The notes under the pieces are model-generated. The model was given only the letters and a program-made list of their open reading frames with translations. It made no database searches and was not told where the DNA came from. Source: Epilithonimonas arachidiradicis (GTDB taxonomy: Bacteria > Bacteroidota > Bacteroidia > Flavobacteriales > Weeksellaceae). From it: DNA of 64,000 nt. Below are positions 46,052 to 54,790 of the stretch, one piece after another. Every line of letters starts with the position of its first letter. The first letter of the stretch is position 1. A program made the translations under genes and the position numbers. The DNA is taken from NCBI RefSeq assembly GCF_003610695.1, contig NZ_RAQH01000012.1:50676-114675 (forward strand), given 5' to 3'.

Positions 46052-46360
46052 TTAATGTTTTAAAAATTCGATTACTTGATTTGCGATAGAGTTTACAATT
46101 TTTTTCTTCAGAAAGATCACAATAATCATCAAAAGAAAATAAAATCCGGCAACAATTAAAAATCCATAAGACATATTTCCTAAAGATTCCCCAATCAGAA
46201 AAGCGATTCCGAAGTTGAAAAGAATAATAAAAAACGAAAATGCAATGAGTACAATAGAGATAAACGCTATGATGCCGGCAGATAAAGAAGACTTCTCTGT
46301 AAACTGCAGCTTCAGAAGATCCAGGCGCTTCGTCGTATAATCTTTTATAATATCTATCAT
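46052..46360 (-). CDS. phage holin-like (DUF1469-type) membrane protein
   Basis: 102 residues from the ATG at 46360 (MIDIIKDYTTKRLDLLKLQ); an upstream start exists at 46390. The 'KRLDLLKLQFTEK' amphipathic helix followed by two long membrane segments (~33-60 and ~65-90) is the pattern of the 'Actinobacterial phage holin III'/DUF1469 superfamily. In Bacteroidota such genes sit with YtxH genes and are thought to be stress-induced membrane proteins rather than phage genes. Confidence 0.8.
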   Translation of the reverse strand: MIDIIKDYTTKRLDLLKLQFTEKSSLSAGIIAFISIVLIAFSFFIILFNFGIAFLIGESLGNMSYGFLIVAGFYFLLMIIVIFLKKKIVNSIANQVIEFLKH

Positions 46361-46403
46361 AAGAATCTTATTAAAAATAAAATTACACAATAATTTACAA
46401 AAA

Positions 46404-46430
46404 AAGGAACTTAGAAACTAAGTTCCTTTC
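46404..46430 (-). terminator. strong terminator between ytxH-type gene and holin-like gene
   Basis: 11-bp stem AAAGGAACTTA/TAAGTTCCTTT (46404-46414 with 46420-46430), 5-base loop; T-run on the minus strand. Suggests that the downstream genes have their own promoter or depend on read-through. Confidence 0.8.
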
Positions 46431-46450
46431 TGTAAAACTAAATTTAGAGA

Positions 46451-46828
46451 TTACTTCAAACCATCTAACTCAGTTTCTACATCTTTTACGACATCAGATG
46501 TCTTGGAAACAATCTGGTCTTTGTATTTATCATAACTATCTTTTACAGTTGCTGCAACATTTTGTGCCGTTTCTTTGAACTGGGAAGATAATGATTGATA
46601 TTTGTCTTTCACATTAGAAGAGACTTCTGAATATGTATCTCTCACTTTTTCCGACGTTTTGCTGTATTCATCAACCGCTTTATCTTTAAGATCGTTAGCC
46701 TTGTTTCTGATTTTTTTTCTGGTTTCTTTACCTTCTTCCGGTGCATAAAGCAATCCTAAAACCACACCTGTAGCAGCTCCTGCTAACAATGCAGCTAATA
46801 TTGCTGCAGAATTCGACTTCTTTGACAT
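46451..46828 (-). CDS. YtxH-domain protein
   Basis: 125 residues. N-terminal membrane segment with Gly/Ala (AAILAALLAGAATGVVLGLLYAPEEG), the YtxH signature 'GLLYAPEEGKETRKKI', then a long charged amphipathic helix with repeated 11-residue-like pattern (KVRDTYSEVSSNVKDKYQSL, FKETAQNVAATVKDSYDKY). Such proteins are associated with general and cold/osmotic stress in other phyla. Upstream of the holin-like gene. Confidence 0.85.
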   Translation of the reverse strand: MSKKSNSAAILAALLAGAATGVVLGLLYAPEEGKETRKKIRNKANDLKDKAVDEYSKTSEKVRDTYSEVSSNVKDKYQSLSSQFKETAQNVAATVKDSYDKYKDQIVSKTSDVVKDVETELDGLK

Positions 46829-46922
46829 TGTTTATAATTTTTAAGTTATTTAAAAAAGGGTTATTGTAGTTTTAAATTTACAACTAAAATGCCAAAAGAA
46901 AAAGAAAGGTCTTAAAATTTTG

Positions 46923-47600
46923 TTAAAACTTTTTGATATAGGACAAAATCAGCGCTATTGTTTCTTCTTTATTGATATTGGTATTATCAATCAAAATAGC
47001 ATCATCTGCCTGTTTCAAAGGAGAAATTTCTCTTTCACTATCAATCTTGTCACGCAAGATTAAGTTTTGTTTTACCGTTTCGATATCTGTTTTTTCTCCT
47101 GCCAGCTCTAACTCCAGGAAACGTCTTCTGGCACGCTCATCCTGACTTGCTGTCATAAAAAATTTATAATCCGCCTCAGGAAGCACCACTGTTCCAATAT
47201 CTCTGCCATCCATTATGACACCACCCTTTTTAGCGATGTCCCGCTGTGTTGTTAAAAGGTAATTACGGACTTCTGCCTCTTTAGCAACTTGGCTTACATT
47301 ATCAGAAACCTGAGGAAAACGGATTTCTTTATCAATGTTTTTCCCATTGAGAAATAGCTGGAGTTCACCATCGATGTTTTGAAATTCCAGATTGATTTTC
47401 GGAAGTTCTGAAATCAATTTCTCAATATCAATTGTTTTATCCAAATTAACACAATTCTGAATAGCATAATAAGTTATGCCTCTGTAAAGCGCTCCTGTAT
47501 CCATATGGATAAGTCCCAGTTTTTTTGCGATGATTTTAGAAATCGAGCTTTTTCCTGTGGATGAAAATCCGTCAATAGCGATTACCGGTTTTTTTGTCAT
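46923..47600 (-). CDS. cmk: cytidylate kinase
   Basis: (d)CMP + ATP to (d)CDP. 225 residues; P-loop GFSSTGKSS at ~11-19, the CMP-binding part (MDGRDIGTVVLPEA), and the lid RARRRFLELELAGEK. Ends NINKEETIALILSYIKKF. A -7 box TAATTTTG (47605-47612) lies four bases before the ATG, suggesting a leaderless mRNA. Downstream of porQ on the same strand. Confidence 0.96.
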   Translation of the reverse strand: MTKKPVIAIDGFSSTGKSSISKIIAKKLGLIHMDTGALYRGITYYAIQNCVNLDKTIDIEKLISELPKINLEFQNIDGELQLFLNGKNIDKEIRFPQVSDNVSQVAKEAEVRNYLLTTQRDIAKKGGVIMDGRDIGTVVLPEADYKFFMTASQDERARRRFLELELAGEKTDIETVKQNLILRDKIDSEREISPLKQADDAILIDNTNINKEETIALILSYIKKF

Positions 47601-47604
47601 AGCG

Positions 47605-47612
47605 CAAAATTA
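47605..47612 (-). promoter_or_regulatory. -7 box TAATTTTG, four bases before cmk ATG
   Basis: Minus strand; spacing to the start codon is exactly 4 nt. No -33 TTG. Confidence 0.45.
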
Positions 47613-47679
47613 GAAAATTTTAAAATTTTGACATTGAGAAATATTAAAAAATACTCTAATACACTCAAATCCTCAAACT

Positions 47680-48675
47680 CTATCTCCTATTCCCGCCAAG
47701 CTCTATAAGATCCATCGTCAATCCGAGCATATTAACATTGGAAGCATTATGATAACGCATATGAGAATAATCGAATCGGAAAGAAGAAATCTTCAAGCTG
47801 AAGCCAGCTGATAATCCAGAAAAACTTCTCTGATCAAGAACCGCCAATTCACCACCCCTCTTCACATTATACCCAAATCTGATATTGAAAGACTGACCCG
47901 GAAACAACTCTGCTCCGAAGGATAGGTGATCCAAAACTTTTCTTCCAAACTTGGTTTCCTGCCCGTTGATATCTGTATTCGCAGAAATATCGAATTGCTG
48001 CAAATCGTGCGCTGTAATAGTCAAGGCAGCCGGGAATTCGTCCAAAATTTTGGTATAACCGAGATCTACACGGAAAGGCAATCGCTCTCTCACTCCATTG
48101 TAAGGCTTGATTTGATAACCAAAATTCCTGAAAACCAATGCCAGAGTCTCATTACTCTTATCAAAATAATAAGTTACACCGGCAGTTGCAGTGACTGCAG
48201 AAGATGAGTAGGTGTCGATTTTTGACGTAACATAATTGATATTAGCTCCAATAGTCCAGTCATCCTCAAACTGATAAGCATAGCCTAACCCGACAGAAGC
48301 GTCCATTGCAGAAAAGTCACCATTGATAATAGAATTCTCATCAGTTCTTGGCATACTCCCATAATCCATATAACGGGCATTGAAAGAAGCTAAATGTCCG
48401 AATCCCAAATCTCTTACATAATTGATACTTCCGATTTTTGTATCCGCAAGATAAGAGGCGTAATTCAAAGAGATCATCTTATCCATCTCCAGATTCATCA
48501 GAGCCGGATTGGCTGCCGTAAAATTAACATCATAATCCCGAACAGAAATCGCATCTCCCAAAACAGCCTGCCTCGGAGAGATCGGAATATTGAGAAACTG
48601 ATAAACCGTGGTTCCCGTTTGAGAAAAAACCACACTGGAAATTATCATTAAAAAGAGACTGTAAAACTTCTTCAA
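47680..48675 (-). CDS. porQ: type IX secretion system protein PorQ
   Basis: 331 residues from the TTG at 48675 (MKKFYSLFLMIISSVVFSQ), which gives a perfect signal peptide. A longer reading to the TTG at 48696 overlaps the -7 box (48694-48701), so 48675 is the only compatible start; no ATG occurs upstream. The mature protein begins TGTTVYQFLNIPISPRQAVLG and is a FadL-like barrel with the family ending 'HMRYHNASNVNMLGLTMDL...ELGG'. PorQ supports attachment of type IX cargo with PorU/V/Z. Confidence 0.9.
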   Translation of the reverse strand: MKKFYSLFLMIISSVVFSQTGTTVYQFLNIPISPRQAVLGDAISVRDYDVNFTAANPALMNLEMDKMISLNYASYLADTKIGSINYVRDLGFGHLASFNARYMDYGSMPRTDENSIINGDFSAMDASVGLGYAYQFEDDWTIGANINYVTSKIDTYSSSAVTATAGVTYYFDKSNETLALVFRNFGYQIKPYNGVRERLPFRVDLGYTKILDEFPAALTITAHDLQQFDISANTDINGQETKFGRKVLDHLSFGAELFPGQSFNIRFGYNVKRGGELAVLDQRSFSGLSAGFSLKISSFRFDYSHMRYHNASNVNMLGLTMDLIELGGNRR

Positions 48676-48693
48676 CACTATCTTTTGGCTTTG

Positions 48694-48724
48694 CAAAAAT
48701 AATCTATTTTGATGCTTATCAAAA
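48694..48724 (-). promoter_or_regulatory. porQ promoter
   Basis: Minus strand TTTTG (48720-48724), 18-base spacer, TATTTTTG (48694-48701). Start near 48690, ~15-nt leader to the TTG codon at 48675. Confidence 0.7.
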
Positions 48725-48771
48725 TTTTTGAACGACTATCTTTTTCATTAACGTAATTCTTTTGCTTTCAT

Positions 48772-48779
48772 TATATTTG
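48772..48779 (+). promoter_or_regulatory. -7 box TATATTTG of pyrH
   Basis: Exact TAnnTTTG, 36 bp before the pyrH ATG. No clear -33 TTG. Confidence 0.5.
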
Positions 48780-48815
48780 CACAGTCAAAAAATTGAAATA
48801 AAAAATAATAAATAG

Positions 48816-49523
48816 ATGAAATATAAAAGAATCCTCCTGAAACTTAGTGGAGAAGCACTAATGGGAAACCGCCAATACGGTATTGATAACGACAGGTTGA
48901 GAGAATACGCTGTCGAGATCAAAAAAGCTGTAGACAAAGGCTGCGAAATTGCCATTGTGATTGGTGGAGGAAATATTTTCAGAGGATTAGCCGGCGCTGC
49001 AAAAGGAATGGACAGAGTTCAGGGCGATTATATGGGAATGCTAGCGACGGTTATCAACGGGATGGCTTTGCAAGGCGCTTTGGAAGATGCAGGAATCATC
49101 ACCAGATTACAATCTGCTATCGAGATGGACAAAGTCGCTGAACCTTTCATCAAAAGAAAAGCGGTTCGTCATCTTGAGAAAGGAAGAGTCGTAATTTTCG
49201 GAGCTGGAACAGGAAATCCATATTTCACAACAGATACTGCAGCAACTTTGAGAGCCATCGAAATTGATGCTGATGTGATCCTGAAAGGAACAAGAGTGGA
49301 CGGAATCTACGACAGGGATCCTGAAAAAAATGCAGATGCAGTGAAATTCAATAGCTTGTCTTTCGAAGAAGTTTTTGAAAAGAACCTGAAGGTAATGGAT
49401 ATGACAGCCTTCACGCTAAGCCACGAAAACAAATTACCAATCATCGTTTTTGATATGAACAAAGAAGGTAATCTGGAAAAATTAATCGACGGAGAAAATA
49501 TCGGAACCCTGGTTAACGTTTAA
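48816..49523 (+). CDS. pyrH: UMP kinase
   Basis: Amino-acid-kinase-family UMP kinase, hexameric, first committed step to UDP/CTP. 235 residues: N-terminal [22 protein letters not shown] (UMP-binding loop) and [20 protein letters not shown], then [15 protein letters not shown]. Followed by frr after a 100-bp gap, the usual pyrH-frr arrangement. Divergent from porQ. Confidence 0.98.
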   Translation: MKYKRILLKLSGEALMGNRQYGIDNDRLREYAVEIKKAVDKGCEIAIVIGGGNIFRGLAGAAKGMDRVQGDYMGMLATVINGMALQGALEDAGIITRLQSAIEMDKVAEPFIKRKAVRHLEKGRVVIFGAGTGNPYFTTDTAATLRAIEIDADVILKGTRVDGIYDRDPEKNADAVKFNSLSFEEVFEKNLKVMDMTAFTLSHENKLPIIVFDMNKEGNLEKLIDGENIGTLVNV

Positions 49524-49623
49524 TGAGGATTGATTTTTGATATTGATTAGATTTAAAATCATTTATCAATTATAATTAATCATTCACAAAAATATGTGTC
49601 AATTATCAAATTTTAAATATACA

Positions 49624-50178
49624 ATGGAAGAATTAGAACTCATTGTAGCATCGGTAAAGCAAGAGATGGATGCTGCAATCAAGCATTTGGATCACGCTTT
49701 TCAAAAAATCAGAGCCGGACGTGCTTCTACGTCTATGGTTCAGGATGTGATGGTAGAATATTATGGTGCGATGACACCTATCAATCAGGTGGCGAACGTT
49801 TCCGTGCCTGATGCGATGACCATTTCTATCCAGCCTTGGGACAGATCGGCAATCGGACCTATCGAAAAAGCGATTATCAATTCTAACCTTGGTTTCGCAC
49901 CTTCTAATAATGGTGATGTGATCATCCTTAACGTACCACCTTTAACAGAAGAAAGAAGACGTGAGCTTGCCAAACAAGCCAAAGCGGAAACTGAACAGAC
50001 CAAAGTGGTTATAAGAAATGCAAGACAGGAAGGTAACAAAGAACTGAAAAGACTGGAAGGTGTTGCAGAAGATCTTATCAAAGGTGTTGAAAAAGACATC
50101 CAAGATCTTACTGACGCTTATGTAAAAAAAGCTGATGATCATCTGAAAGTAAAAGAAGCTGAAATCTTGAAAGTTTAA
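49624..50178 (+). CDS. frr: ribosome recycling factor
   Basis: 184 residues from the ATG at 49624 (MEELELIVASVKQEMD); an upstream ATG at 49594 would add ten non-conserved residues. The tRNA-like, three-helix-bundle protein releases ribosomes with EF-G. Signatures: IRAGRASTSMVQDVMVEYYG and PLTEERRRELAKQAK. Downstream of pyrH in the standard order; ends at the terminator at 50201. Confidence 0.98.
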   Translation: MEELELIVASVKQEMDAAIKHLDHAFQKIRAGRASTSMVQDVMVEYYGAMTPINQVANVSVPDAMTISIQPWDRSAIGPIEKAIINSNLGFAPSNNGDVIILNVPPLTEERRRELAKQAKAETEQTKVVIRNARQEGNKELKRLEGVAEDLIKGVEKDIQDLTDAYVKKADDHLKVKEAEILKV

Positions 50179-50200
50179 TGTACTAGAAGAATATAAAATA

Positions 50201-50230
50201 AAAAACCGCAACCAAATGATTGCGGTTTTT
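50201..50230. terminator. bidirectional terminator between frr and ppc
   Basis: 11-bp stem AAAAACCGCAA/TTGCGGTTTTT (50201-50211 with 50220-50230), 8-base loop. Confidence 0.9.
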
Positions 50231-50234
50231 TATT

Positions 50235-52781
50235 TTAAGCAGAGTTCCTGCTAGCATTGATATTTCCAAACAGAGAACGCATTACCAGCTTTTCGTAAGT
50301 ATCTCGGTCGCCTTCATTTTTCTGAAGTTTGATCAACGCATATTGCTGTATACTAAGTAGCGGAAGTACAATCTTTTCACGAATCTTGATAGACTTTCTG
50401 TTGATTGGCTCTTCCTGCATCAGAATTTTGTAGTCGGTAAGTTCCAGCATCATCGCTTTAGACAATTCGAATTCTGAGAACAAAACATTCCAGAACTCGC
50501 CAAACTTTTCATTATTTCGCATATAATAGGTCAATGGGAAATAAGTTTTATTCATACTCATCATAGAGTTCAGCACCAGCGTTTTGAAAAAGTCCGAACC
50601 TTTGTACAGTTCTTTGATTTCATCAAATCTTCCCTGATCTTTCAAAGTTCTCAGCGCAAATCCAAACCCAAAAAAACCGGGAACATTCTGTTTCAGCTGC
50701 GACCAGGATCCAACAAACGGAATCGCTCTCAGATCCTCAAACTTCAGTTCGGAACCTGCTCCACGTTTGCTTGGTCGGCTTCCTATATTGGTTCTTCCGT
50801 AATATTCCAGTGTACTCATCTCCTGTAGATAAGGCACAAACATTGGATGCGCTTTCAGGTCAGAATATTTTTTATAACTGATATCCGCCAGCTCAGAAAT
50901 CAGTTGTCTTTCTTTATCATTCAGATCCTTTTTAATGCTTTTGAAAACATCATTTTCGATGCCTGCCGTCAGCAATTGCTCGAAATTAAATTTTGCCTGA
51001 TCTTTATTTCCAAAAACACTCGTGATGGTTTGTCCTTGTATTGTTAATTCAATTTGATTATTAGCAATCGTGTTACCTTGAGAAGCATAGAAGTCATGTG
51101 TTTTACCGCCACCTCTTGCCGGCGGCCCGCCCCTACCATCAAAGAAGACAACCTTCATCCCATTTTCTTCAGAGATTTTAGTTAATTTTTCTTTGGAAGT
51201 GTAGATTTGCCAGTTCGCCTTCAGATAACCACCATCTTTGGTTCCGTCGGAGAAACCAAGCATAATAATCTGCTTGTTGTTTCTTTTAGCCAAATGTTTT
51301 TTATAAACCTCGTCGCTGTACAAGGTTCTCATTACTTCTTCCGATTTATCAAGACCTTCCATTGTTTCGAATAACGGAACAATATCAATATTGATTTCAT
51401 CTTCAGAATAACCGCAAAGCTTCATCATCACATAGACATTCATCACATCTTTAACCTCGTCAGAATTTGAAATAATATAACGGTGCATTCCTCGTTCTCC
51501 ATTATTCTCCTGGATCAACTTGATATTATAAATACTTTTCAGAGTTTCGCAAGTCATTTCATCTTCGAAATCATCAGGATTCAAAACCGCATTAGATTCT
51601 AAAAGATAGTTGATCTTTTCATCATTAGATTTTGAATCAACAGCTAATCCCGAAACTTTCACAAAGATATCATCTACCACTTTCTGGTGAACTCTGCTAT
51701 CCTGACGTATGTCCAATGTGGCAAAATGTGTCCCAAAGATTTTCACACGATCTCTGTAATCATCCAGGACATCTCTAAACAAACCATTATGCTGCTCTAA
51801 AAGAATTTTTTCAGCCTCATCCAATTGATCAATGATTTCCTGTGCAGATATTTTAACGTCTTTCTGGAAAATAGATGCATATAATTTCTTACTTAGTTTT
51901 TCCAAAACATCAGAAACACCCCGGAAACTCAATCGTCGTCTTACATTTTTCAGATGACCATAATAATCTTTTAGAATCGAAATTCTCAATTCCTCGGCTA
52001 CTTTCAAAGTGATATCAGCTGTTACGAAAGGATTACCGTCCCGGTCACCACCCGGCCAAAAACCTAACTGGATGATATCCGGACTGGGTGTAAAATTAGA
52101 CGTTCCATAAACCTGTTTGATCTTTCTGTAAAGCTCGCCAATGCTTTGATAATAAACGTATCTCAGATAATAGATGATACTCATCGCTTCGTCCAATGGC
52201 GTTGGTCTTTCTTTGTTAACGAAAGGTGTTTTTCCCAACTGCTGAAGCAAGGTGTCAATCTGCGTTACCGAATCATTGATAATTGCATCTCTCAAATCGT
52301 GGATAATTCTCTGTACCGCATTCGGATAAAACTGTGTCGGGTGCGCCGTAAAAACAATTTTGATGGCAAAATCATCCATTTTTTTCCGGATTGCAGCCAA
52401 ATGATGTTCCTGTGTTGCCCTGTCATAAAGATTCATAACCGTTCCCGAATCGGATTCAGAATGCAGCTGTTGAAATGCTGCATCTTCTATACTGTCAAAC
52501 AATACGACTTGTCTTTCTATATATTGGATTATTTTAAATAGAAGTTCGGTTTTCTGATCCTCGGTTTCGAGCTCTGTATGTTTCTGGAAAAAATCTTCGA
52601 CAATCTCTTCGGGCGATTTTCCAAGCTGATAGCCTTCTTTGCTTTCCTCATAGAGAAACGGGAGCAACATCCCGATATTGGTCATTTTATCATACGGCAA
52701 ACTCATAAAAAGAGAATTGTAGATTTGGAATTTGTTTTCTACAATTTGCCGGAATTTTTCAATTTTCTGATCGTTTAGCAT
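50235..52781 (-). CDS. ppc: phosphoenolpyruvate carboxylase
   Basis: Anaplerotic PEP + bicarbonate to oxaloacetate. 848 residues. Catalytic motifs: FTAHPTQFYP (His loop; Q in place of the usual E), GGDRDGNPFV, GFSDGTKDGGYL and the Gly-rich loop FDGRGGPPARGGGKTH. The family's C-terminus QNTG is replaced by RNSA (NINASRNSA). A promoter box TACATTTG lies four bases before the ATG with TTG 19 bases further out. Monocistronic; stop adjacent to the frr terminator. Confidence 0.97.
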   Translation of the reverse strand: MLNDQKIEKFRQIVENKFQIYNSLFMSLPYDKMTNIGMLLPFLYEESKEGYQLGKSPEEIVEDFFQKHTELETEDQKTELLFKIIQYIERQVVLFDSIEDAAFQQLHSESDSGTVMNLYDRATQEHHLAAIRKKMDDFAIKIVFTAHPTQFYPNAVQRIIHDLRDAIINDSVTQIDTLLQQLGKTPFVNKERPTPLDEAMSIIYYLRYVYYQSIGELYRKIKQVYGTSNFTPSPDIIQLGFWPGGDRDGNPFVTADITLKVAEELRISILKDYYGHLKNVRRRLSFRGVSDVLEKLSKKLYASIFQKDVKISAQEIIDQLDEAEKILLEQHNGLFRDVLDDYRDRVKIFGTHFATLDIRQDSRVHQKVVDDIFVKVSGLAVDSKSNDEKINYLLESNAVLNPDDFEDEMTCETLKSIYNIKLIQENNGERGMHRYIISNSDEVKDVMNVYVMMKLCGYSEDEINIDIVPLFETMEGLDKSEEVMRTLYSDEVYKKHLAKRNNKQIIMLGFSDGTKDGGYLKANWQIYTSKEKLTKISEENGMKVVFFDGRGGPPARGGGKTHDFYASQGNTIANNQIELTIQGQTITSVFGNKDQAKFNFEQLLTAGIENDVFKSIKKDLNDKERQLISELADISYKKYSDLKAHPMFVPYLQEMSTLEYYGRTNIGSRPSKRGAGSELKFEDLRAIPFVGSWSQLKQNVPGFFGFGFALRTLKDQGRFDEIKELYKGSDFFKTLVLNSMMSMNKTYFPLTYYMRNNEKFGEFWNVLFSEFELSKAMMLELTDYKILMQEEPINRKSIKIREKIVLPLLSIQQYALIKLQKNEGDRDTYEKLVMRSLFGNINASRNSA

Positions 52782-52785
52782 ATAA

Positions 52786-52815
52786 CAAATGTAAGAGATA
52801 AACTTAGAATCTCAA
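52786..52815 (-). promoter_or_regulatory. ppc promoter, leaderless type
   Basis: Minus strand TTG, 19-base spacer, TACATTTG (52786-52793). The last G is four bases before the ATG at 52781, so transcription should begin at the start codon. Confidence 0.6.
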
Positions 52816-52851
52816 TGTCAGCAAATGTTATTTTATCTTAAATTTTCGATG

Positions 52852-53292
52852 CTAAGCATTTTCCAAAACTTCAATAATTTCTGCACCAAATCTCCGGATT
52901 TTAGACTCTCCCAATCCATTTATTTGTTCTAAGTCTTGCAGATTATATGGTTTAAATTTCGCAATCGACATCAGATGTATGTTATGAAAAATAATATAAG
53001 GAGGCTGATTAAGTTCTTTAGACTTTTCATATCTCCACTCTTTTAGTTTATTATAAATAATTTTCTCTTCATCCGAAAGTTCTTCTTCAGAATTGATATT
53101 CAATTTATTTGAATTGACTTGCTTAGTCTTTTCTTGATAATTAATAAAGACGGACCAATAATTTATCTCACCCTGGATTAGTTCTGAATTCATATTCAAA
53201 ATATCATATCTGGACAGAAAATCATTTACTACTGCTTCATCCGAAGCCTGAAACTCATCAGAAATCCTAATTCTAAAGACCTGAACTTTCAT
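52852..53292 (-). CDS. HRDC-domain protein
   Basis: 146 residues. The N-terminal ~65 residues are unassigned (MKVQVFRIRISDEFQ...). The C-terminal ~75 residues are an HRDC domain as in RecQ/RNase D (EEKIIYNKLKEWRYEKSKEL, QPPYIIFHNIHLMSIAKFKP, LEQINGLGESKIRRFGAEII). A stand-alone HRDC protein probably binds nucleic acid. It is 59 bp downstream of ssb on the same strand. Confidence 0.85.
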   Translation of the reverse strand: MKVQVFRIRISDEFQASDEAVVNDFLSRYDILNMNSELIQGEINYWSVFINYQEKTKQVNSNKLNINSEEELSDEEKIIYNKLKEWRYEKSKELNQPPYIIFHNIHLMSIAKFKPYNLQDLEQINGLGESKIRRFGAEIIEVLENA

Positions 53293-53350
53293 AACAATAA
53301 ATTATTAAAAGACCTTGATTACATTCAGAACATAGTCAAGGTCATTACAA

Positions 53351-53683
53351 TTATTTTGCACCTAAAAGGATAATTTCATCCACTCTTATTTCGGCTATTA
53401 TTCGTTTTACCCCATCTTTATCATCATACGATCTGTATGTAAGTTTACCTTCGACAGCAATCTCTTTACCTTTCGGAACATATTTTTCAAGCACATCTGC
53501 TGCTTTTCCAAATGCGACCAGATTATGCCATTGGGTTTCTTCTACCCTCTCGCCATGAGAATTGGTATAATAATCATTGGTGGCAAGCGTAACCGTTGCT
53601 TTTTTGTTACCATTTTCAAAACTGAAAACTTCCACTTCTTTTCCTGTGTGACCAATCAATGTCACTTTGTTTCTTAACGACAT
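53351..53683 (-). CDS. ssb: single-stranded DNA-binding protein (short form)
   Basis: 110 residues from the ATG at 53683 (MSLRNKVTLIGHTG); the in-frame upstream extension is not protein-like. The OB fold is complete (ATVTLATNDYYTN, TQWHNLVAFGKAADVLEKYV, IAVEGKLTYRSYDDKDG). It ends IILLGAK right after the OB fold, with no linker or acidic tip to recruit partner proteins, so it is probably an accessory SSB. The HRDC gene follows. Confidence 0.92.
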   Translation of the reverse strand: MSLRNKVTLIGHTGKEVEVFSFENGNKKATVTLATNDYYTNSHGERVEETQWHNLVAFGKAADVLEKYVPKGKEIAVEGKLTYRSYDDKDGVKRIIAEIRVDEIILLGAK

Positions 53684-53869
53684 AATTATAATATTAAAAA
53701 AATTAGACAGTTGAAAACGGGTCGTGTTGTCGTGTTTCCCGATTTCCTTGATGCAAATTTTCAACAAAGATGAAATTGGATTCGGTTAAAAAGTATTTAT
53801 ATCCGTTTGTAATCGTTTGTAAATGGAAATGATTTTATAATTTTAAAGAATACAAATTGTAATAACCAA

Positions 53870-54400
53870 ATGAGATTACCAATAATATTACTGACTCTTA
53901 GCTACTTAGTTTTCGGACAAAGCTCAAAAGTTGATTATAAAATCGGGAAAAAAATCCACGGTAATTTTCTAGGTAATGGTAAAAAAGTAACAGCAACCGC
54001 CATAAAAACTAAAGAAGCAAATGGAAATCCTGTAGAAGACGGGACGCCGGCAGAATTTGAAATTCGATTTTCTGATTCTCAATTGAAACCAATAAAAGTT
54101 GGATGTTGCGAGACAATTCTGATTAATGAAGGCGATCTGAATAATGACGGAACGGATGAAATCTCCACATATCAAGCGCCAATGAATGGCTGCACCTACA
54201 CAATGACAACCTACTCTTTTATCAAAGAAAACTGGATAAAAATTGTTCAACCGTTTTTGATTCCTACAGGATGTGAAAACCTTACCGAAAAGGATTTACA
54301 GAACAGAGTTTTCAAAGAAAATAAAAATGTTTATTTTCTAGCCAATGATATGAGCAATGAAAAAGGAAAGTTGATCAGAAGAAAAGCCGTCTACAGATAA
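53870..54400 (+). CDS. secreted hypothetical protein
   Basis: 176 residues with signal peptide MRLPIILLTLSYLVFGQ. The centre has a Ca-binding-like turn EGDLNNDGTDEIS (FG-GAP/dockerin-like) and Cys at CCETI and PTGCEN. The C-terminus is charged (KGKLIRRKAVYR). Beta-rich, envelope-localised. No family assigned. Next gene is 31 bp away on the same strand. Confidence 0.65.
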   Translation: MRLPIILLTLSYLVFGQSSKVDYKIGKKIHGNFLGNGKKVTATAIKTKEANGNPVEDGTPAEFEIRFSDSQLKPIKVGCCETILINEGDLNNDGTDEISTYQAPMNGCTYTMTTYSFIKENWIKIVQPFLIPTGCENLTEKDLQNRVFKENKNVYFLANDMSNEKGKLIRRKAVYR

Positions 54401-54431
54401 TTGAATATTTAAAACAAATAAAAATACACAA

Positions 54432-54785
54432 ATGGAAAATCTAACCTGCCCGGAATGTGGCGATAAAATCGTCGGCAGATCTGATAAGAAATTCTGTTCC
54501 GATGCCTGTCGTAATGCTTATAACAACAAGCAAAATAAAACGTCTACCAACTATATGCGGAACATCAATAATAAGCTCCGCAAAAATTACAGGATACTTT
54601 CTGAACACAATTTTGAAGGAAAAACAAAAGTTAATCGTCATAAATTACTAAGTGCCGGTTTCGATTTCGATTTTATCACGCAAATCGTAACGTATAAAAA
54701 CGGCGCTCAATACTTTTTCGTTTATGAGCAAGGTTACAAAATCCTTGATAACGATTGGGTATTATTAGTAAAAAAAAACAACTGA
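54432..54785 (+). CDS. zinc-ribbon protein
   Basis: 117 residues. N-terminal zinc ribbon: CPECGDKIVGRSDKKFCSDAC (Cys at 6, 9, 22 and 26), typical of the DUF2116-like treble-clef/zinc-ribbon proteins. The rest is a basic linker and an alpha/beta end with KNGAQYFFVYEQGYKIL. No membrane segment. Function unknown, possibly DNA or RNA binding. The metallo-hydrolase starts 6 bp downstream. Confidence 0.75.
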   Translation: MENLTCPECGDKIVGRSDKKFCSDACRNAYNNKQNKTSTNYMRNINNKLRKNYRILSEHNFEGKTKVNRHKLLSAGFDFDFITQIVTYKNGAQYFFVYEQGYKILDNDWVLLVKKNN

Positions 54786-54790
54786 ATAAT

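Noticed and set aside
46052..46360. Prophage remnant suggested by the holin-like gene
   Set aside because: No other phage gene is present; the holin-like family occurs with YtxH genes as a normal envelope stress cluster.
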